From Diorhabda sublineata (lineage: Eukaryota; Arthropoda; Insecta; Coleoptera; Chrysomelidae): DNA of 64,000 nucleotides. Shown in pieces: positions 1-13,199 of the stretch; position 1 is the stretch's first letter; each line of letters starts with the position of its first letter. The position numbers were made by a program, and so were the translations under genes. The notes under the pieces were generated by a model. The model saw only the letters and a list, made by a program, of their open reading frames with translations, was not told where the DNA came from and did not search any database. Location: NCBI RefSeq assembly GCF_026230105.1, contig NC_079478.1:18305653-18369652 (forward strand). The letters are read 5' to 3'.

Positions 1-1137
1 TACAGCTATCCCATATTATAGACATTTTAAATGTAGTGGGACTAACAGATCAGGATGTAAACACTGGGTTCCCCGGTATGGTAGCAAGAAGGGGAACACA
101 ATTGATCTTTTGGGTCGCAGTGTATATGATACCCCAATATTCATATTAACCAACAAGAATTACAAATCAGTCATTTTACAGTTTTTTTTCACTCAATTTA
201 TCAATATGAAATATTTTTTTTATATATTTCACTACATGTTATTTAAGTTGTTCGGTGTGCTAGTATTTACGAAAGATTGCAAACTAGATCAAAATCAATC
301 CGAATAAAAATTATATGAAATATGTTCATAAACGTGTTGTAATAATTTATTATACAACCAAGCAATAAAATATTTACGTAGCAATCTAGCGATGCATATC
401 TGAATCCAGGTCAACCAAATCTAGAAAAATATTTCTCTATCTGTGTTAATTAAACAGGCAAATATTTATTATATTCAAAACAATGCAAATAATCAGCATA
501 AACGCAAATCAAAGTTTCACAAAATGATAATATTATGTGTACAAATATGAAAATTCCACTGTTTTCTACAATTGCCTGTCTAGTCTTTTTATTTTTCTGT
601 TATTAAGTAGTTTAAAACCTATTAGAGAAGATCAACAAATAATCCATAACCATCAATTCGGTTTTCCGTAAGCAACATAGCACGATAAAGCTAATCCATA
701 GAGTGGTAGAAAATATAAGTTTTTGAATAAAAAACCTTTGTATCATCAGCCGTTCTAGCCGTTCGGCCAAACCTTTATTAAGGTTTGACAAAAATTGTTG
801 TTATACAAAATCATGAATAAACTTCCATGTCACTTTTACTTAATATTAAATTTATATTTGGAGGATAGACATACGGGATTAGACCCAATCAACTCCTAAC
901 TATTCTTTGCGGCGATGGATTGTGCGCACGCCGTCCAGCGGAAGAAAGGAAAAACAAACACGTTGAGTAAAAGGGAAAAAGACAGAACGCTTCTTAAAGG
1001 CGAAAATTCGCTATTGCTTTATTTAAAAACCTTGTATTTTTGGCTAAATCTTTGTCTCTTATATATTTACGCACCGGTTTCTAGAACAACGAAAAGGTGG
1101 TTACAATCTTGGTGTGAATTGTATCACGAATGTAGTT

Positions 1138-1420
1138 TTCAAACCGCATCGAAGGATTTACAAGAGAGCTTAAATAAAATTCAAATCTGGATGAATAATT
1201 GGAAATTCAAGTCTAACGTAAATAAGTTAACTCAGGTAACATTCACTTTACTCAAAAAGAAACACTCATATTGGCTTATGGGATTCAACTCTGCGGTACT
1301 GCAAGTAACTCCATCTTTGAAATCCTCCAATAGTTTCAGAACGAAGCCCTTAGAACTATTGTGAACACCCTGTGAGAGAAAACATTGAGGTACGTCGCCT
1401 TAAATGATTCAAACCCAACG
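1138..1420 (+). pseudogene. Jockey-like reverse transcriptase fragment, internally deleted
   Basis: The first part reads LQESLNKIQIWMNNWKFK then NKLTQVTFTLLKKK, the region just after the catalytic YADD of jockey-clade reverse transcriptases. The frame then shifts and reads AYGIQLCGTASNSIFEILQ, which in intact elements lies about 60-70 residues further on. An internal deletion has therefore fused the two pieces. Stops follow. Nothing upstream could be tied confidently to the same element. Confidence 0.7.
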
Positions 1421-2718
1421 AGCTTGTAAATAGATTTAGTTAAAATATAAAAACTGTCAGTTATAAATTATTGTCCATGTCACAAAACGTTATTTAAGAT
1501 AGTGTAAAAGGAAAATCTTTATTGGAAGTTACTTTCCCATTGCCATCTTTAATTAATATAGCCAGTACTTATTGTCCTATTAAGACAGATTGTATGTTAC
1601 ATAGGGTTAGAAAAAAAATTCTGCCCATTCTATTCATTCTTCTGGACGTTATGGAAACGGGGATTGTGCAAAAAAGGGATTTCGTATACTGGGATAGTAA
1701 TTATACCTCAGTGTATCAGTGCAAATGTTCTAAAAACACACAGTGATTAGCCAAATTATGCAATCTTATTGTTTATCTGTCAATTAGCATTTAATGGAAG
1801 ACGATAGTCTAGCCATTTAGACACCACACCCTAATTTGTTTCGGCTGTGGGAAGAGACATGGTTATTTAATTCAAACTAGTGCCTCTAATGGGTTTGTCA
1901 CGAATCTTAGGTAATAAATTTCATTGTATAATAAAATCAACAATGACCGTCAAGAATCAATCTAAATCGGAGAAAGCTTGTCTTATAGGAACGTCGATAA
2001 TTATCGCCTAAAAAAAAACAGAGAAAGTAATTAGTTGTGTAATATGCTGTGCCAAATCTACTCTCTCCTCATTTTATCTTCTCTACGTTATAGTAAGAGA
2101 TGACATCACAGGACGATTCTCTATAGCCAATTTTGTTGTTTCATACTACATTCTCCATTTATTTTACTATTAAAATGGTTTAAGCTCGAATAAGAATAAT
2201 CAATGTCAATGTGTCAAAAGTCTGATCAAATCGTATCTGTGTTATGAATAATATTTTTTGCGATTATCTCGGTTCCTATTATTATTAACAGCTATTATAA
2301 AGATTATAGAGTTTGTAATTTCCAACCATTTTTGTTAAAAAAAAATTTGTCATTCGCCCAAGTTCTCAAGATACAGGACAATTGTATTTTACATTTTCTA
2401 TATTTTCAATCAATTCAGCTTTGTGTTATATTATATACTTATTATACAGTGTGCTTGTAAAATTTTTTCATCTCTTTCAATTCAGATCACGTTATGTTGT
2501 TTTTATCTTGAAACATTTTCTGGCCCAGCTTCATAGTCTATTTTTATTAATGAGAGAGTAATAAAATGATGAAGCATTCATAATCCATAGGCGTATCACT
2601 TCATTTAGTAGACAATTGAAATATTCTTAACCTCCAGTATTTTCACAAGAATTAATACAATTCAAAACCACCGAAAATCTTAATTAATTATTTCCCATTA
2701 TTATTTATATTGTCGTGT
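1421..2718. other. AT-rich stretch with no gene recognised
   Basis: No coding similarity seen on either strand. Positions 2536-2575 contain a TAGTCTATTTTTAT...GAGAGTAATAAAATGAT string that recurs near 51105-51140, and inverted near 51233-51272, so it is probably a scrap of the element found there. Confidence 0.5.
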
Positions 2719-3279
2719 TGTATGGATGACGGATGAAGCTACATTTACCCGTGATGACATTAATAATACTCGTAACTATCATGTATGGTCGGACGAAAAT
2801 TCCCACGCAACAGCCGAAATCAATTTGTGGTGTGGTATGGTTGACAGTTATTTAATCGGCCCTTTCATTTTGGAGAATCGTCTCACAGGAGACAACTTCC
2901 TAAATTTTTTACAAAATGAATTACAAGGCCTACTAGAGGATGTTCCTGCAAATATTAGAATGCAAATGTACTATCAGCACGATGGAGCTCCTGCACATGT
3001 CACTCGTCAGGTCAAGCAACATTTGGACGAACGTTTTCCAGGGCGTTGGGTTAGTCGTGGAGGTCGCATTATTTGGCCTGCAAGATCTCCAGACCTCACA
3101 CCGCTAGATGTTTGTTTATGGGGATGGATGAGAAATGAAGTCTACAAAATAAAAGTGAACACACGGGATGAACTAATTAGATGAATTTAGAATACTGCAG
3201 CACATATTAAAGAAAAAAGAAATGATTCAATTGGGAGAGCCACAAACGATCTTCGTAGACGAAGCAGAAAATGTTTAGA
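2719..3279 (+). pseudogene. Mariner-related transposase, DD41D spacing, N-terminally truncated
   Basis: The open frame 2726-3184 shows a complete DDE-type catalytic core: first Asp in MTDEATFT, then WCGMV and IGPFILE, second Asp in YQHDGAPAH, third Asp in WPARSPDLTPLD. Counting gives 41 residues between the second and third acids, i.e. DD41D rather than the DD34D of classical mariners. After the first stop the same frame continues with TAAHIKEKRNDSIGRATNDL RRRSRKC, the usual C-terminal tail, interrupted by TGA and TAG. The N-terminal helix-turn-helix part is missing. The core is well preserved compared with neighbouring elements, suggesting a fairly recent insertion. Confidence 0.8.
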
Positions 3280-3780
3280 ATAGGCGGAATTTCAGCATCT
3301 TCTGGGCACTGTAATACGCCTTGTTTCTAGATTTCCCTCTTTCCTGTATCTCCAATGCAGTCTTGTTGTTTTCAGTTTTGAGAAAGCCAAGATATTTGAT
3401 GTTGTCAACACGCTCGAAGGTGTAGTTACCTACCGTAAACGCTGCCGTGTCTGCGTGGTCTCGGCAGCGCGACTTGAGCTTCATTCACATTGCTCGATTG
3501 GATTCTGATTGAATGTTCGGGTGTTCTCTAAAGTTCTATTTCCCTTCTGCGCAGCCCACCTTCTGTCTTAATCAGCTGAGTAGGGTTTCTCCCGAGTTGG
3601 TCTGCAGCCCCCTAAATATTATTGCCAAGTTCAGGTTGAACAGAATACAAGAAAGAGTATTCCCTTGTTTCAAACCTCTTCTGAAGTTGAATCGGCGTGA
3701 TGTTGAGCTGGCTACCTTCGCCTTACAGTTGTTGTTGTGTAACGTTTTCACTGCTCACAGCTGGCGTTACTTTTGTTGTT
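3277..3780 (-). pseudogene. RTE-like reverse transcriptase, C-terminal part
   Basis: On the minus strand the piece nearer 3760 reads FNFRRGLKQGNTLSCILFNL, the RT motif just before YADD. The piece at 3484-3277 reads TFERVDNIKYLG and then RNKAYYSAQKMLK, which lies after YADD. The YADD segment between them is deleted. The minus-strand RT piece at 5410-5600 encodes the preceding motifs and is probably the same element, separated by an insertion. The left end abuts the tail of the DD41D transposase at 3279. Confidence 0.65.
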
Positions 3781-3784
3781 ATAA

Positions 3785-5405
3785 ACATTATACGAAATAA
3801 ACCTACCAACTTCTTTTTGGAAATAATTTTCTTTAGAAGATATTTTGTCATTTTATCTTTGAGTAGAAATATTTACGTATTATATTTCATACCTCTTTTG
3901 TAGTTTTGTACATACTTGTTGGTGACATACTGGGTTTCTGGAATTTAAGTTATTTAGCACAGTTTAATTTGTCCTTTTGCTGAACAAAGTTAAGTCTTGG
4001 TCTACAGGACGCAAGCATTATTCGAAATTTGCTATACGTGGTATAACTGGTTGCAGAATTATGTTGTTTGTCCAAGCCAAGCCAATTTGCTTTCTCTTGG
4101 AAGGTTCGAGCAACATCTAGTTAACTGTTCTCGAATTAACTTATTCGTGCAGTATTTTGTAAATTTTGCGGATATTGATTTTTGGTTGTTCAGTCAATTG
4201 AAAGGTTGTTTTAATGAGTGATTTGTTAGCTGGTGTTTTGAAATTGAGCTATTGTTGCACTTGGCTAGATTGTCGTCATGACGTGTGACCCGATTTTTCT
4301 CAAGAAGTCTGCTGCTAACTTCATTCATATTTTCCTTTTGACTGTCAACTTTCATTATGGATTTGATTATAAATTTTTAAATTTGGCTCCAAATTTATAT
4401 TTGCAGAAGTCGAGATATATCTGACTGAGAATTTGACAATTGGAGAGTTACCTTGTTCTTTTGGTCAGCGTCCGTGGTAGCGTGAAGATTAATTTCTCCA
4501 GAGATTTTTGAAAAGCGGGACTTAGCCAGCCTAAAGGAGCCTTCTGCCGATTTCAAAAAATACTGGAATATAAAATTATTAATTGACTTCTAATAAGAAG
4601 TATATATAAGTTCCCTTCGTTAAAAAAGAAAGTAAAATCTTTTTTGGAAAAGTTCTAATTACTGTCTTATGAATTAGGTTAGGCTCGAAATATTATAGAC
4701 TATCTTTTTTATTGCATTCAGGAAATGTTAAAAAATTGAGTTATAAATTATTTTTTTAGTAGTCTATAAATTAGCGAAATTTTTCACAGATTTCACATTT
4801 TTCTTTTAATTTAGGGACCTAGTTTTGGACATAGGACCTTTATTGGGGTTTAAAACTTAGACGACCTTAATTTGGATTTAACGTCAAACTTTTACTCGTG
4901 GAACTACCTAGTCCGGGACAATTAACTGAATGAACTTCTTTAATTCCTAACCTCATTCCACGGATATGGTTCTATTTGTAATTTCCTGACAAGTAGGGAG
5001 CCTTATGTGTTGCTAAAGGTCAGATCCACTCATATTAGTTCTTTTTGTTGTAAAATTCACTTTATTATTTTCTGTAAACCAACAAACTCATGAGTTTTGC
5101 GGGTAATTTTTTTTTAACCTGGGTTTTTGTAATTTCAAACTTCAAATATTGATCATTGTATTTTATTTTCAACAAGCAGCTTTATTCCTAAAGATTCCTC
5201 AACCTATTTGTATACCTTTCTCAGATTAGGTTAAAAAATTGAGTGGAGCCCTATTGGGAAATTGAAAGCATACAAAATTTTTATGTCTCTTGAACACAAC
5301 AAAATCTTGCAACGAACCCCGACAACACACATTAATATGATGAGCTTAGTCGGAGCCCAAAATGTGACCTTTTAGGTTACAGTTGCGTGGGGTCATGACC
5401 ACCAA
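3785..5405. other. Unidentified stretch separating two RTE pieces
   Basis: No protein similarity recognised. It holds several short open frames (for example 3997-4221) without familiar motifs. It sits between consecutive parts of one RTE reverse transcriptase, so it may be an inserted non-coding element. No terminal repeats were seen. Confidence 0.4.
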
Positions 5406-5409
5406 ACTT

Positions 5410-5600
5410 CTTTTTACGCTGTAGTAAGGCATTCTATGAAGAGTTGATGCACTTTTATTTTGTATTCGTAGCACTTCTCAAGGATACAGCGGAAGGTAAA
5501 CATGTGATCTGTCGATGCTCTTCCTCTTCTGACACCACATTGGTAGTCTCCAATCACTTGCCCTGCGTACAACTCCAGCCTTCATCTAGTAAACGCTTCA
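5410..5600 (-). pseudogene. RTE-like reverse transcriptase, fingers/palm fragment
   Basis: The minus strand reads RLELYAGQVIGDYQCGVRRG, then RASTDHMFTFRCILEKCYEY and VHQLFIE before a stop. This is the typical RTE block that leads to the first catalytic motif (FIDFKQAYDS in intact relatives). The RT continues at 3780-3277 on the same strand. Confidence 0.75.
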
Positions 5601-5604
5601 TTTT

Positions 5605-8345
5605 TCCATAAGGTACCTGTGAGCTGTGTCATACTGGTTATACAGGTATAAGGATTTAGACTTTTATTTTTAAACAACCTTACGTTAATATCAAAATCAG
5701 TTCTGGGGAAGATCTAATATTTGTTCGAACCATTCTTTAAAAACATAAGCATTCATGTAGACTAGCTTTTTCGTATACAATAGAACTGAAACTCCTAGTT
5801 TACTAATTTGTGGGAAAAGAGTTTTCTTTGAATTTATCTAGAAAAAAGTAGTATTGTCAAAAAGCTGTGGACCAAAGTCTTTATATTATATGTGGTGATG
5901 GAACGCGAAGACAAAGTATATATCTTATTGCATGCAAAATATCCAGAATATTTAACAAGATACTGTTACTAAGATGAAATGTTTAACATTTCATTATATT
6001 TGTAGTCGGTGTTTATCTTCAAAAGAAATTTTGAGAGATAATTATAACAAAATTTTGATCTCATATGACGGCTGTAAAGCTACTTTCATTTAAATTAAGT
6101 AGTTAAAGGCACAATTATCGTATCAGGATACCTCATAAGCAGCAGAATATTAAATCCATACTTTTTCAAGGAAAATCTTACAGCTGCATGCATTTTGAAG
6201 GGTTGATATGCTGCTTTAGCTGTTGTTTCTCAACGAAGTAGATTCAAGGATCCCTAGTGAAACAAAATGGTTTCAACAAGATGGAACTGATTGTATTATC
6301 ATAGAGTATCTCAATAAAATATTTTCAGGTACAATTGAATAACCAGACATTATATTATTTTCTTTGGGAAAATTTGAAAGAATCGGAAGATCTATAAAAA
6401 ACAGATTTAGAATGGAATCGTATAATATATTAGAATCCAGATACAAATTTTATCATTGGCTAGGAGCCTACGAAGTAGTAGGTAGTAGTATTTTTCTGTT
6501 ACGTTAGTTTATCCTTCGGCAACCCAAGAAATGTTTGTGAAAAGAATATTTCCTCGTCCCGAATAACCATACAAGTTATAACCTTAGTTCCCCGCCAGGA
6601 TACTGTTCCTCAGAAAGTGATGTTCGGCCTCAGTTAAAGTATATAAATAACTAGTACTCAGATCAGGTGAACAATTAATGTTAAATTGGACTCCAACAGC
6701 TTTTTAACGATCCACGTTAAAAATTAAAAAAGGTGGAAAAGCTGGAAACACCTTATGAATTAAATTAATAACAACAATTAAACAAATTAAAACTATCCCG
6801 GACGCGGTTATACAAATTATTGCTGGGAACAATAAAAAAGTTTTAGCAACAAATAAATCTATTGAAAATAATAATAAATTCGCTTTAACTTAAAATGGCA
6901 GTTAAATTAAAAACAATTTTATAAGAGCGGGACTTATCTATGGAAATCCGGGATGGTTACAGTCCTCAACTGCATTCCAGATGTTGGAGTTGTTGAATTT
7001 GTTGCTGGTGATGCACCTGTTGAATCCTTAGGTGTGGTTGAATCTCCCAATTTGGCAGCTATAGAACTGCGGAAAAAAAAATTAAATGAAGAAGGAGACG
7101 GGAACACCGATTGAAATTACTGTAAAAGGAACAAGCTAGATTTGAATAAAAAGGAGTTTATGTTCTAATATATGAAAAAATTAAATTTATATTTTTTTAA
7201 AATAACCCAACAGGAATCTTTACTATTCTATTCGCTCTGTTCACCAAATAAATAGAAAATACGTATTTTTGTGAGCACCATAATAAAAAAAGCAAATTTA
7301 CAAAGATATTTGAAAAACTTACCAGCAAATATAAAGAAAAATATCACCATAAATTTACTAAAATTTACTTTGATCTAAATAATGGAGCATAGACAGGTAG
7401 AGGACGATTTCGAATACATTCCAAGGTTTTATTAAATATCTCGAATAGAGTAAGAGGTCGATAACAAATTAATTTCTTCAAAAATTCTTTGAATAAATAA
7501 ATAAGAAGTGACTACTGCACTACAATATGTGAACAAAGGACTATTAAAAATGTTAAAGAGAAACGTAACAAGCCGAATGGCATGTTACAAAGTAAACGAA
7601 CAAAAAGGGTATTGTGGCGAGCTTTTAATGACTCTATACGCGACCTACTTCTGCAAAGGAATTGAGGAAAAAAATTTAATCGCTGAAAACAAATATTACA
7701 AATAAAAAAAAAATAAAAAATCAAACTGTAATAATTTTATTTCTACCTTTCGTGTAACTCTGTATTTGAAAGTCTTATGTCACCGTATAATACATGAGAC
7801 ACAATAAGTGTATGACAAAACGAATTCTAAATCCGTTTTGAAGTAGTCAACATAATTATTAGTCGTTAATGTTTACCAGCTGGTTATTATTATGCGTTTT
7901 CACAATCATTTTTTAGTCATGTTGCTATTAATATCAACAAATCCTTTTGTATATTTCCCTCATTACCATTTTGTTCTCTAGCTCATTTTCATATTCACAA
8001 GGTGAATTACATGGTAATAATCATCTTGTGCATCTATAGTTTTCTTCAACTAAATGATTCAAGGGATGTCCCATTATTCTATTTTGTCATTTATCATTTC
8101 ATATTACAAAATATATAGTGAGTCATTCTAATGGTTTTAACCTAGAGGACACCAATTTTACAGTGATTTTAATCTTCTATTTCCAACCCTCTAGCGACAA
8201 GGACAACCCTTGTATGAAACTTGATCAGCAAAAGGTTTTAAGTAATAAATCATTTTGAAAATATTTCCATTATCTATGCAACCTTCTTATTATCAACGAT
8301 TATTTTTGCGGAAAAAATAAAAGAAAACAACAGTAATTCTGAAAA
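5605..8345. other. AT-rich stretch without recognised genes
   Basis: No assignable coding region. About 6950-7115 (+) has a short open frame containing NCIPDVGVVEFVAGDAPVES that I do not recognise, and 7508-7705 has an unrecognised 65-codon frame. A TATAAATA box lies at about 6640, in a setting resembling an LTR promoter, but no LTR pair was found. Confidence 0.4.
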
Positions 8346-9110
8346 AGAAAACTATTTTTAACGAATGTACTATGTGCCTATAGCAACTTCCATGTGATGG
8401 TAAAGCTTTTTCTCACACGGTTCTAACTTTTCGATACAATTATGGTATAATTGAACGGCATTCAGTTACCTCTTCATTGTTGGAAAATTTTTGACCACCG
8501 AGCTATTTTACAAATCCTGGATCAGGTAACATGAGGTAGCAATTCAAACTTTAATTCATTAATTTTAGTCATTGCAATAACTGACGTGTGGGCTGGTGCA
8601 TTGTCTTGGTGAAACAAGACTTTCTTCTTAACCAAATGTGGCTGTTTTTGCTTGATTTCTTCTCTCAAACATTGCATAATGCCGATAGTTTTTCCTTTTT
8701 CAAGATAATTAATATCCCTCTCGTATTCCAAAAACTGACGCCATAACTTTGCCTGCAGATGGAACGGTCTTTGTCTTCTTTGTAGTTGGTTCTCCCTTTT
8801 CAGTCCATTGCTTTGGTTGTTTTTTTGTTTCGGGTGTGGAGTGATAGGCGTACGTTTTATCCATGGATGGAAACATCTTCACGACGCTGTTTTTGTTCTA
8901 TTGTTATTGTAAATGCGGCACCCATCTTACGCACAACTTTCTCATGTCCAAATTTTCAGTTCATATGCGATGTACCACACTATTTGAAATGCCTACTATG
9001 TTTGCTAGTTCGCTAACTTTCATTCGACGATCATCCAGTATCTCTTTGTGGATCTTCTTCAACATTTCTAGAGTCGTCACCTTATTTGATCGACTTCTGC
9101 GATGTTAGTC
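8345..9110 (-). pseudogene. Mariner transposase (SETMAR-like lineage)
   Basis: The minus strand gives, in order: an N-terminal helix-turn-helix piece (DDRRMKVSELANIVGISNSV, then LDMRKLCARWVPHL), a block with YHSTPETKKQPKQWTEKGEP and VPSAGKVMASVF, then YLEKGKTI and FHQDNAPAHTS. The tail is in other frames (LGGQKFSNNEEV). The first Asp (MDKT) and second Asp (HQDN) are visible. The segment that would hold the third Asp (SPDLAPSD) has been lost after LLPH. Several stops and frameshifts make it non-functional. Confidence 0.8.
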
Positions 9111-9920
9111 ATTGCAGGCCTCGTTAATAAAGAAGGAGCAGTCTCACCCAGAGTAGAATCTAGTTCAGCTTTTATAACAACCGAAAAAAAATTGTGGGGA
9201 AACATCTCTAATTTGATATTCATGGTGTAACTGATCTATTATCAATGTCAAGTAATATTTTGTTAAAGACCACAAAAGCCCGAAATTTTTCGTTTCGGCA
9301 CATCTACAGCCATACAGGAATTAAATACAAAAACTTGAGTTCGCTATATACATGATAAATGATAGTTTTTAATCACAAACGGGTAGGATGAATTTATGCA
9401 CTAACCACTCACTAACATATACACGCTCAACTATTTACTGATTTTCAATTTGTATACACTTTTGTACTCACTTGTCACTGCCCCGTATTCACTATGTCAC
9501 AATTGTTGACTAACTACGGCTGAAAGACACTCCCTTTATATATTCAAAAGAAAATTCTAGATCCTTCGAATTCTGGAAGTCTCTGGTTTGCCGTAAACAA
9601 ACAATAGATCTTCTTGTTTCAAAAACTAAAGTAGAAAGTCACAAAAAATACAAATAAATACCTCCAAACTTATGCTTCCATAATCTATAATCAATCTATA
9701 TAAATGTGCAAGTTCGAGTAGACAATTCAATAGAATAATATTATTCAATACTTATGTGATAATGCATTATTTTTACAAAAATGGTTGGAGGCAGCGTTCA
9801 GGGATTAATCAAATATTATTTTTTACGCCAAAAAACAATTTTAACAACTGGCGAAAAGTTACATAAATATTATTCCGAAAGTCCTCTGTTCCAATCATAT
9901 CCTATTTTTGCAAAATGTGT
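9111..9920. other. Non-coding stretch next to mariner
   Basis: No gene recognised. Probably contains the 5' non-coding flank of the minus-strand mariner, but a TIR could not be placed. Confidence 0.35.
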
Positions 9921-9924
9921 TACG

Positions 9925-10030
9925 ATTTATCACCTCATCTGCCATATTCATTTGATCTGACTCCCGCCGATTATTTGTAGTGAAAAGTTGCTCTTCCTGC
10001 AAACTGTTCTCGAAGCTTGAAGAGTAGTTG
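9925..10030 (+). pseudogene. Mariner transposase C-terminal scrap
   Basis: Reads YDLSPHLPYSFDLTPADYL followed by stops, matching the PPYSPDLAPSDY block around the third catalytic Asp. Nothing upstream of it was recognised. Confidence 0.55.
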
Positions 10031-10929
10031 TTGACTTTATTTGAAAATTTGGAGATTGATTAAAAAAATTTAAGTAAAGTGAACACGAAACTCCTACTAA
10101 CATATCTTAAGTAACTATAGTTGACTTCCATTTCATTATTTTAACCTAATTAACTTGTTACAGTTACTGTGACTAATCTCATATTTTATTTTCAGATTTC
10201 TCAGCGCCTATTATTCCTTATAACGGTAAGTACTACTCACGCAAATAGTTAGAAGAGACGCAATTACATGTTTATAAATAAAAAAATATTCCTCAAGTAT
10301 ATCTACAAAAGATTGTTATTGATGTGTTTAGAATTGCGTACTACAATCACACAAAGACACTTACGTAAGTACCACTCGAAACATTGAGAGAACAAAATAG
10401 CCACAAGATCGATTACAAGATTTATTATAATAGTTTGTATACACATATGGACGTGTTTTTAATTATCTGATTACTTTTCATAAACATTAAGAACTTTTCT
10501 AAAAAACTTTTTTCGTCTACTGAGTTGAAATGGAAACGGAAATTCACTTACTATTTTTATTCGATAGTATCACATTTTTGACGTCAAAATTATGTACTTC
10601 ATATTATAATAATGTATCAGTGATAATAATGATGTTGACTTGAAATTATTTATAGATATACCAGGTTTGTTGAAAAATATCAAGCCTATTTTTGTATTGG
10701 CGATTTAGGAATCTTTGCTATTGCAGTGAATTGCATTTATTACATTTCTGCAGCGACCAGTTATGTATAAAGACATTAAATATCATATCCTTGATTTTTT
10801 TTATTATACAAATTAAGCTAGATCCTTTTTCTTAGTGAAACAATAAGTAAATGCTAGATGTAGAAAAATGACTCTTGGAGCAGAATCCAGTGGTTTCCCC
10901 CTAAATATCTAGTTCATGTACCCACTTGA
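10031..10929. other. AT-rich stretch, nothing recognised
   Basis: No coding or structural feature could be supported. Confidence 0.4.
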
Positions 10930-11430
10930 AAGCTAGAATTAAATAACTCAATTCACAAACTTGCTTTTTTAAAAACAATTTATTTAGCAAACTGAGAATT
11001 TAATAATTTAAAGTTACAAATAGTTACCACAGTTACACTAATCTGACTAACGTACTAGACGAATATCAAATTAAATGAACTAAAAATTTATAAAGTTATA
11101 TAGTTAAAATATAGTTATAAATAAATAAAGTTATAAATGGTTACATCAATCTGACTAACGTACTAGACGAATATCAGTTGAATGAACAAAATATTAGTTT
11201 CACAGGCTTCTTTATATATTAGTTCTTATCTTATACCATAATAATTATGAAATTAGATAAATATATTTATGGTTCATTATCGTCACATTAATAATAATTA
11301 ACTGAAGACGATACTTCAATGGGGTTGAAATGGAAACTATAAAAAACAGACTAAACATATTCAAAATTTGTAGCAAAATAAGTTAAAGAGGTTAGAGTTC
11401 ATAATAATAAATAAGTAATTGATGATGCTC
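10930..11430 (+). repeat. Dispersed repeat, copy 1 (inverted copy at 34131-34415)
   Basis: The reverse complement of 34131-34415 matches this segment almost throughout, from the AATAACTCAATT end to GTAATTGATGATG. This copy is longer because the block CAATCTGACTAACGTACTAG (and variants) plus flanks is duplicated about 110 nt apart, with TTATAAAG-type filler between. No coding capacity is seen. The family is unknown to me. Confidence 0.75.
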
Positions 11431-11559
11431 TTTATAAATGATTTATAAAATTTATAAATGATTGAGTGCCTTCGATGAAAAATTTCCTCATTACCCGATT
11501 CATTTTCCTTATGAGTATAATTTTTTGACCTCTTTAGGCTGGCAAAACGAAGACAGTGA

Positions 11560-12330
11560 AGATAATATGTAAAATTAAGGTGACAGTGTTGCAGATCCTG
11601 ATTATCGAAATGAGGATAATATGAAACAAGGGCAGTTTTCTGGCGATAAACATAAAGATAATGAAGTGGATTTTGAACAGATCAGTCATAGCTTAGAAGA
11701 TAAACAAGATGATCCGTCTCTATCTACTTCGGCTGCCCTAATTGGTTTGTAACAAACTCAATCTGTGGTACAACTTGCAAAGCCACAAATACCCTATCTG
11801 CGATGGAATATGAAAAGTCTTGTTTTTGCCTAGCGATCATCCGGATTTCAGCAAAATATTCAAAACAGTTTAACAAAAATTAAACCAATAACTTGAAAAG
11901 ATATAAACCGAAAAATACTCTCAAATGGGGTTATAAGATTTATTTTCTCAGTGGAGTATCTGGACTTACTTATAAAATTGAACTCTAAACCTCGTAAATA
12001 CCTCGTAACTACAAGAATACTTGTCAAAAACGGTAAAGTGAGTCTTGGTACAATATAGAATTTCAGATTACAAAAATTTTGAAAAAGACAAAGGCTTTTC
12101 TGTTCAGTATGTTGCTGATGTCAATGGTGTGGAAGCAACAACCGTAGCCTGGAATGATAGAAATTTAGCATCCAGTTTTGTCGAATATGTCAAAAGCACA
12201 GGTGAGGCGGTATGACTAGTATAATAGCCAAACATGTGGCGTAGACCTTATTGATAACATCATAAGGTGCCAAAAACTACGACAAAACATAGTAAAAAGT
12301 GACAGCTTAGAATATTGTACTATGGCTGCT
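11560..12330 (+). pseudogene. piggyBac-like transposase remnant
   Basis: An acidic N-terminal part (DPDYRNEDNMKQGQFSGDKH) is followed by KWGYKIYFLSGVSGLTYKIE, the piggyBac motif seen in intact members as HKWGFK...CGVSG. Then come VNGVEATTVAWNDRN and CGVDLIDNIIRC, the GVDLxDN motif near the third catalytic Asp. Parts between are missing, and frames change with several stops. Transposase function is lost. Confidence 0.75.
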
Positions 12331-12334
12331 AAGG

Positions 12335-13195
12335 TAAATAAATTCGGCGTATATTTCAGAAACAACTATTATCATAATGAACCTTGCTCAGACTTTTACC
12401 TACCTCGACTGGACGAATTGTGACTGGAGGACATGCGGACAGAATGAAGCACTGCACGAAGTACTATCGAAATTCTAACGGTTGCATTTCCGGGACGCCT
12501 AACCTCTTTTTTTGATGATTTGAAATAGCTGAGAAAATCTCTCGATGTCATTTCTCTATGTGGGAATTTTGAAGCCATGAGTCTAATTAAGTCTTCAAAT
12601 CCCCAACGATAATACCTGTGAAAAATGCGTGAACATCCTACTAAAAGTTCTGACAAGCATGATGGAAAATTTGCTAAATAAGAATTATATTTTCATCAAT
12701 TCTGACACCGATTTTATTTTTATACTAAATGAAAAACACAATTTTGATCGATTAACAGTTGACAACTTTTGTTCCACCGAATATTATAAATAATACGAGA
12801 AATTATTATCTTGGTATAAAATTTGAATGCAGAACTAAGTCTTGAATGAAGGGTGAACAGGAAATACGTGAATAGCATGTATATAAATTCATTGTAACTA
12901 TCAAACGGTCAAGATAACTTGTCTAATTTATATTGAGCACGAATCGTTTTGAACAAACGTCAATTATGTGTAGTTATGCTTTAAGAATAGTAACTATTGT
13001 AGTGATTTGTTGCATTTAACATAACTCTACATCCTAAGCCATTACCTCTGAATATATATACACGTTAGCAAAAAAAAATCGATTCAAACCGCCCACTCAT
13101 GCAACAAATCTCCAGCTTTCATTCTTTTCCTGATTTTAGAATCTCGAAGCCATTAGACTTTGCTTTATACTAAGTGGTTTCTGTTGTTATGGAGT
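12335..13195. other. Stretch without recognised genes
   Basis: Contains an 86-codon minus-strand frame (12396-12656) with no familiar motif. Otherwise AT-rich non-coding sequence. Confidence 0.35.
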
Positions 13196-13199
13196 TATT

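Noticed and set aside
1..110. Possible non-LTR endonuclease tail (EGNTIDLLGRS)
   Set aside because: Too short and frameshifted; similarity could be chance.
6590..6700. LTR promoter (TATAAATA with downstream CAG)
   Set aside because: No second LTR, primer-binding site or coding region could be found.
12396..12656. 86-codon minus frame rich in Arg and Ser
   Set aside because: No recognised motif, no conserved neighbours; cannot be supported as a gene.
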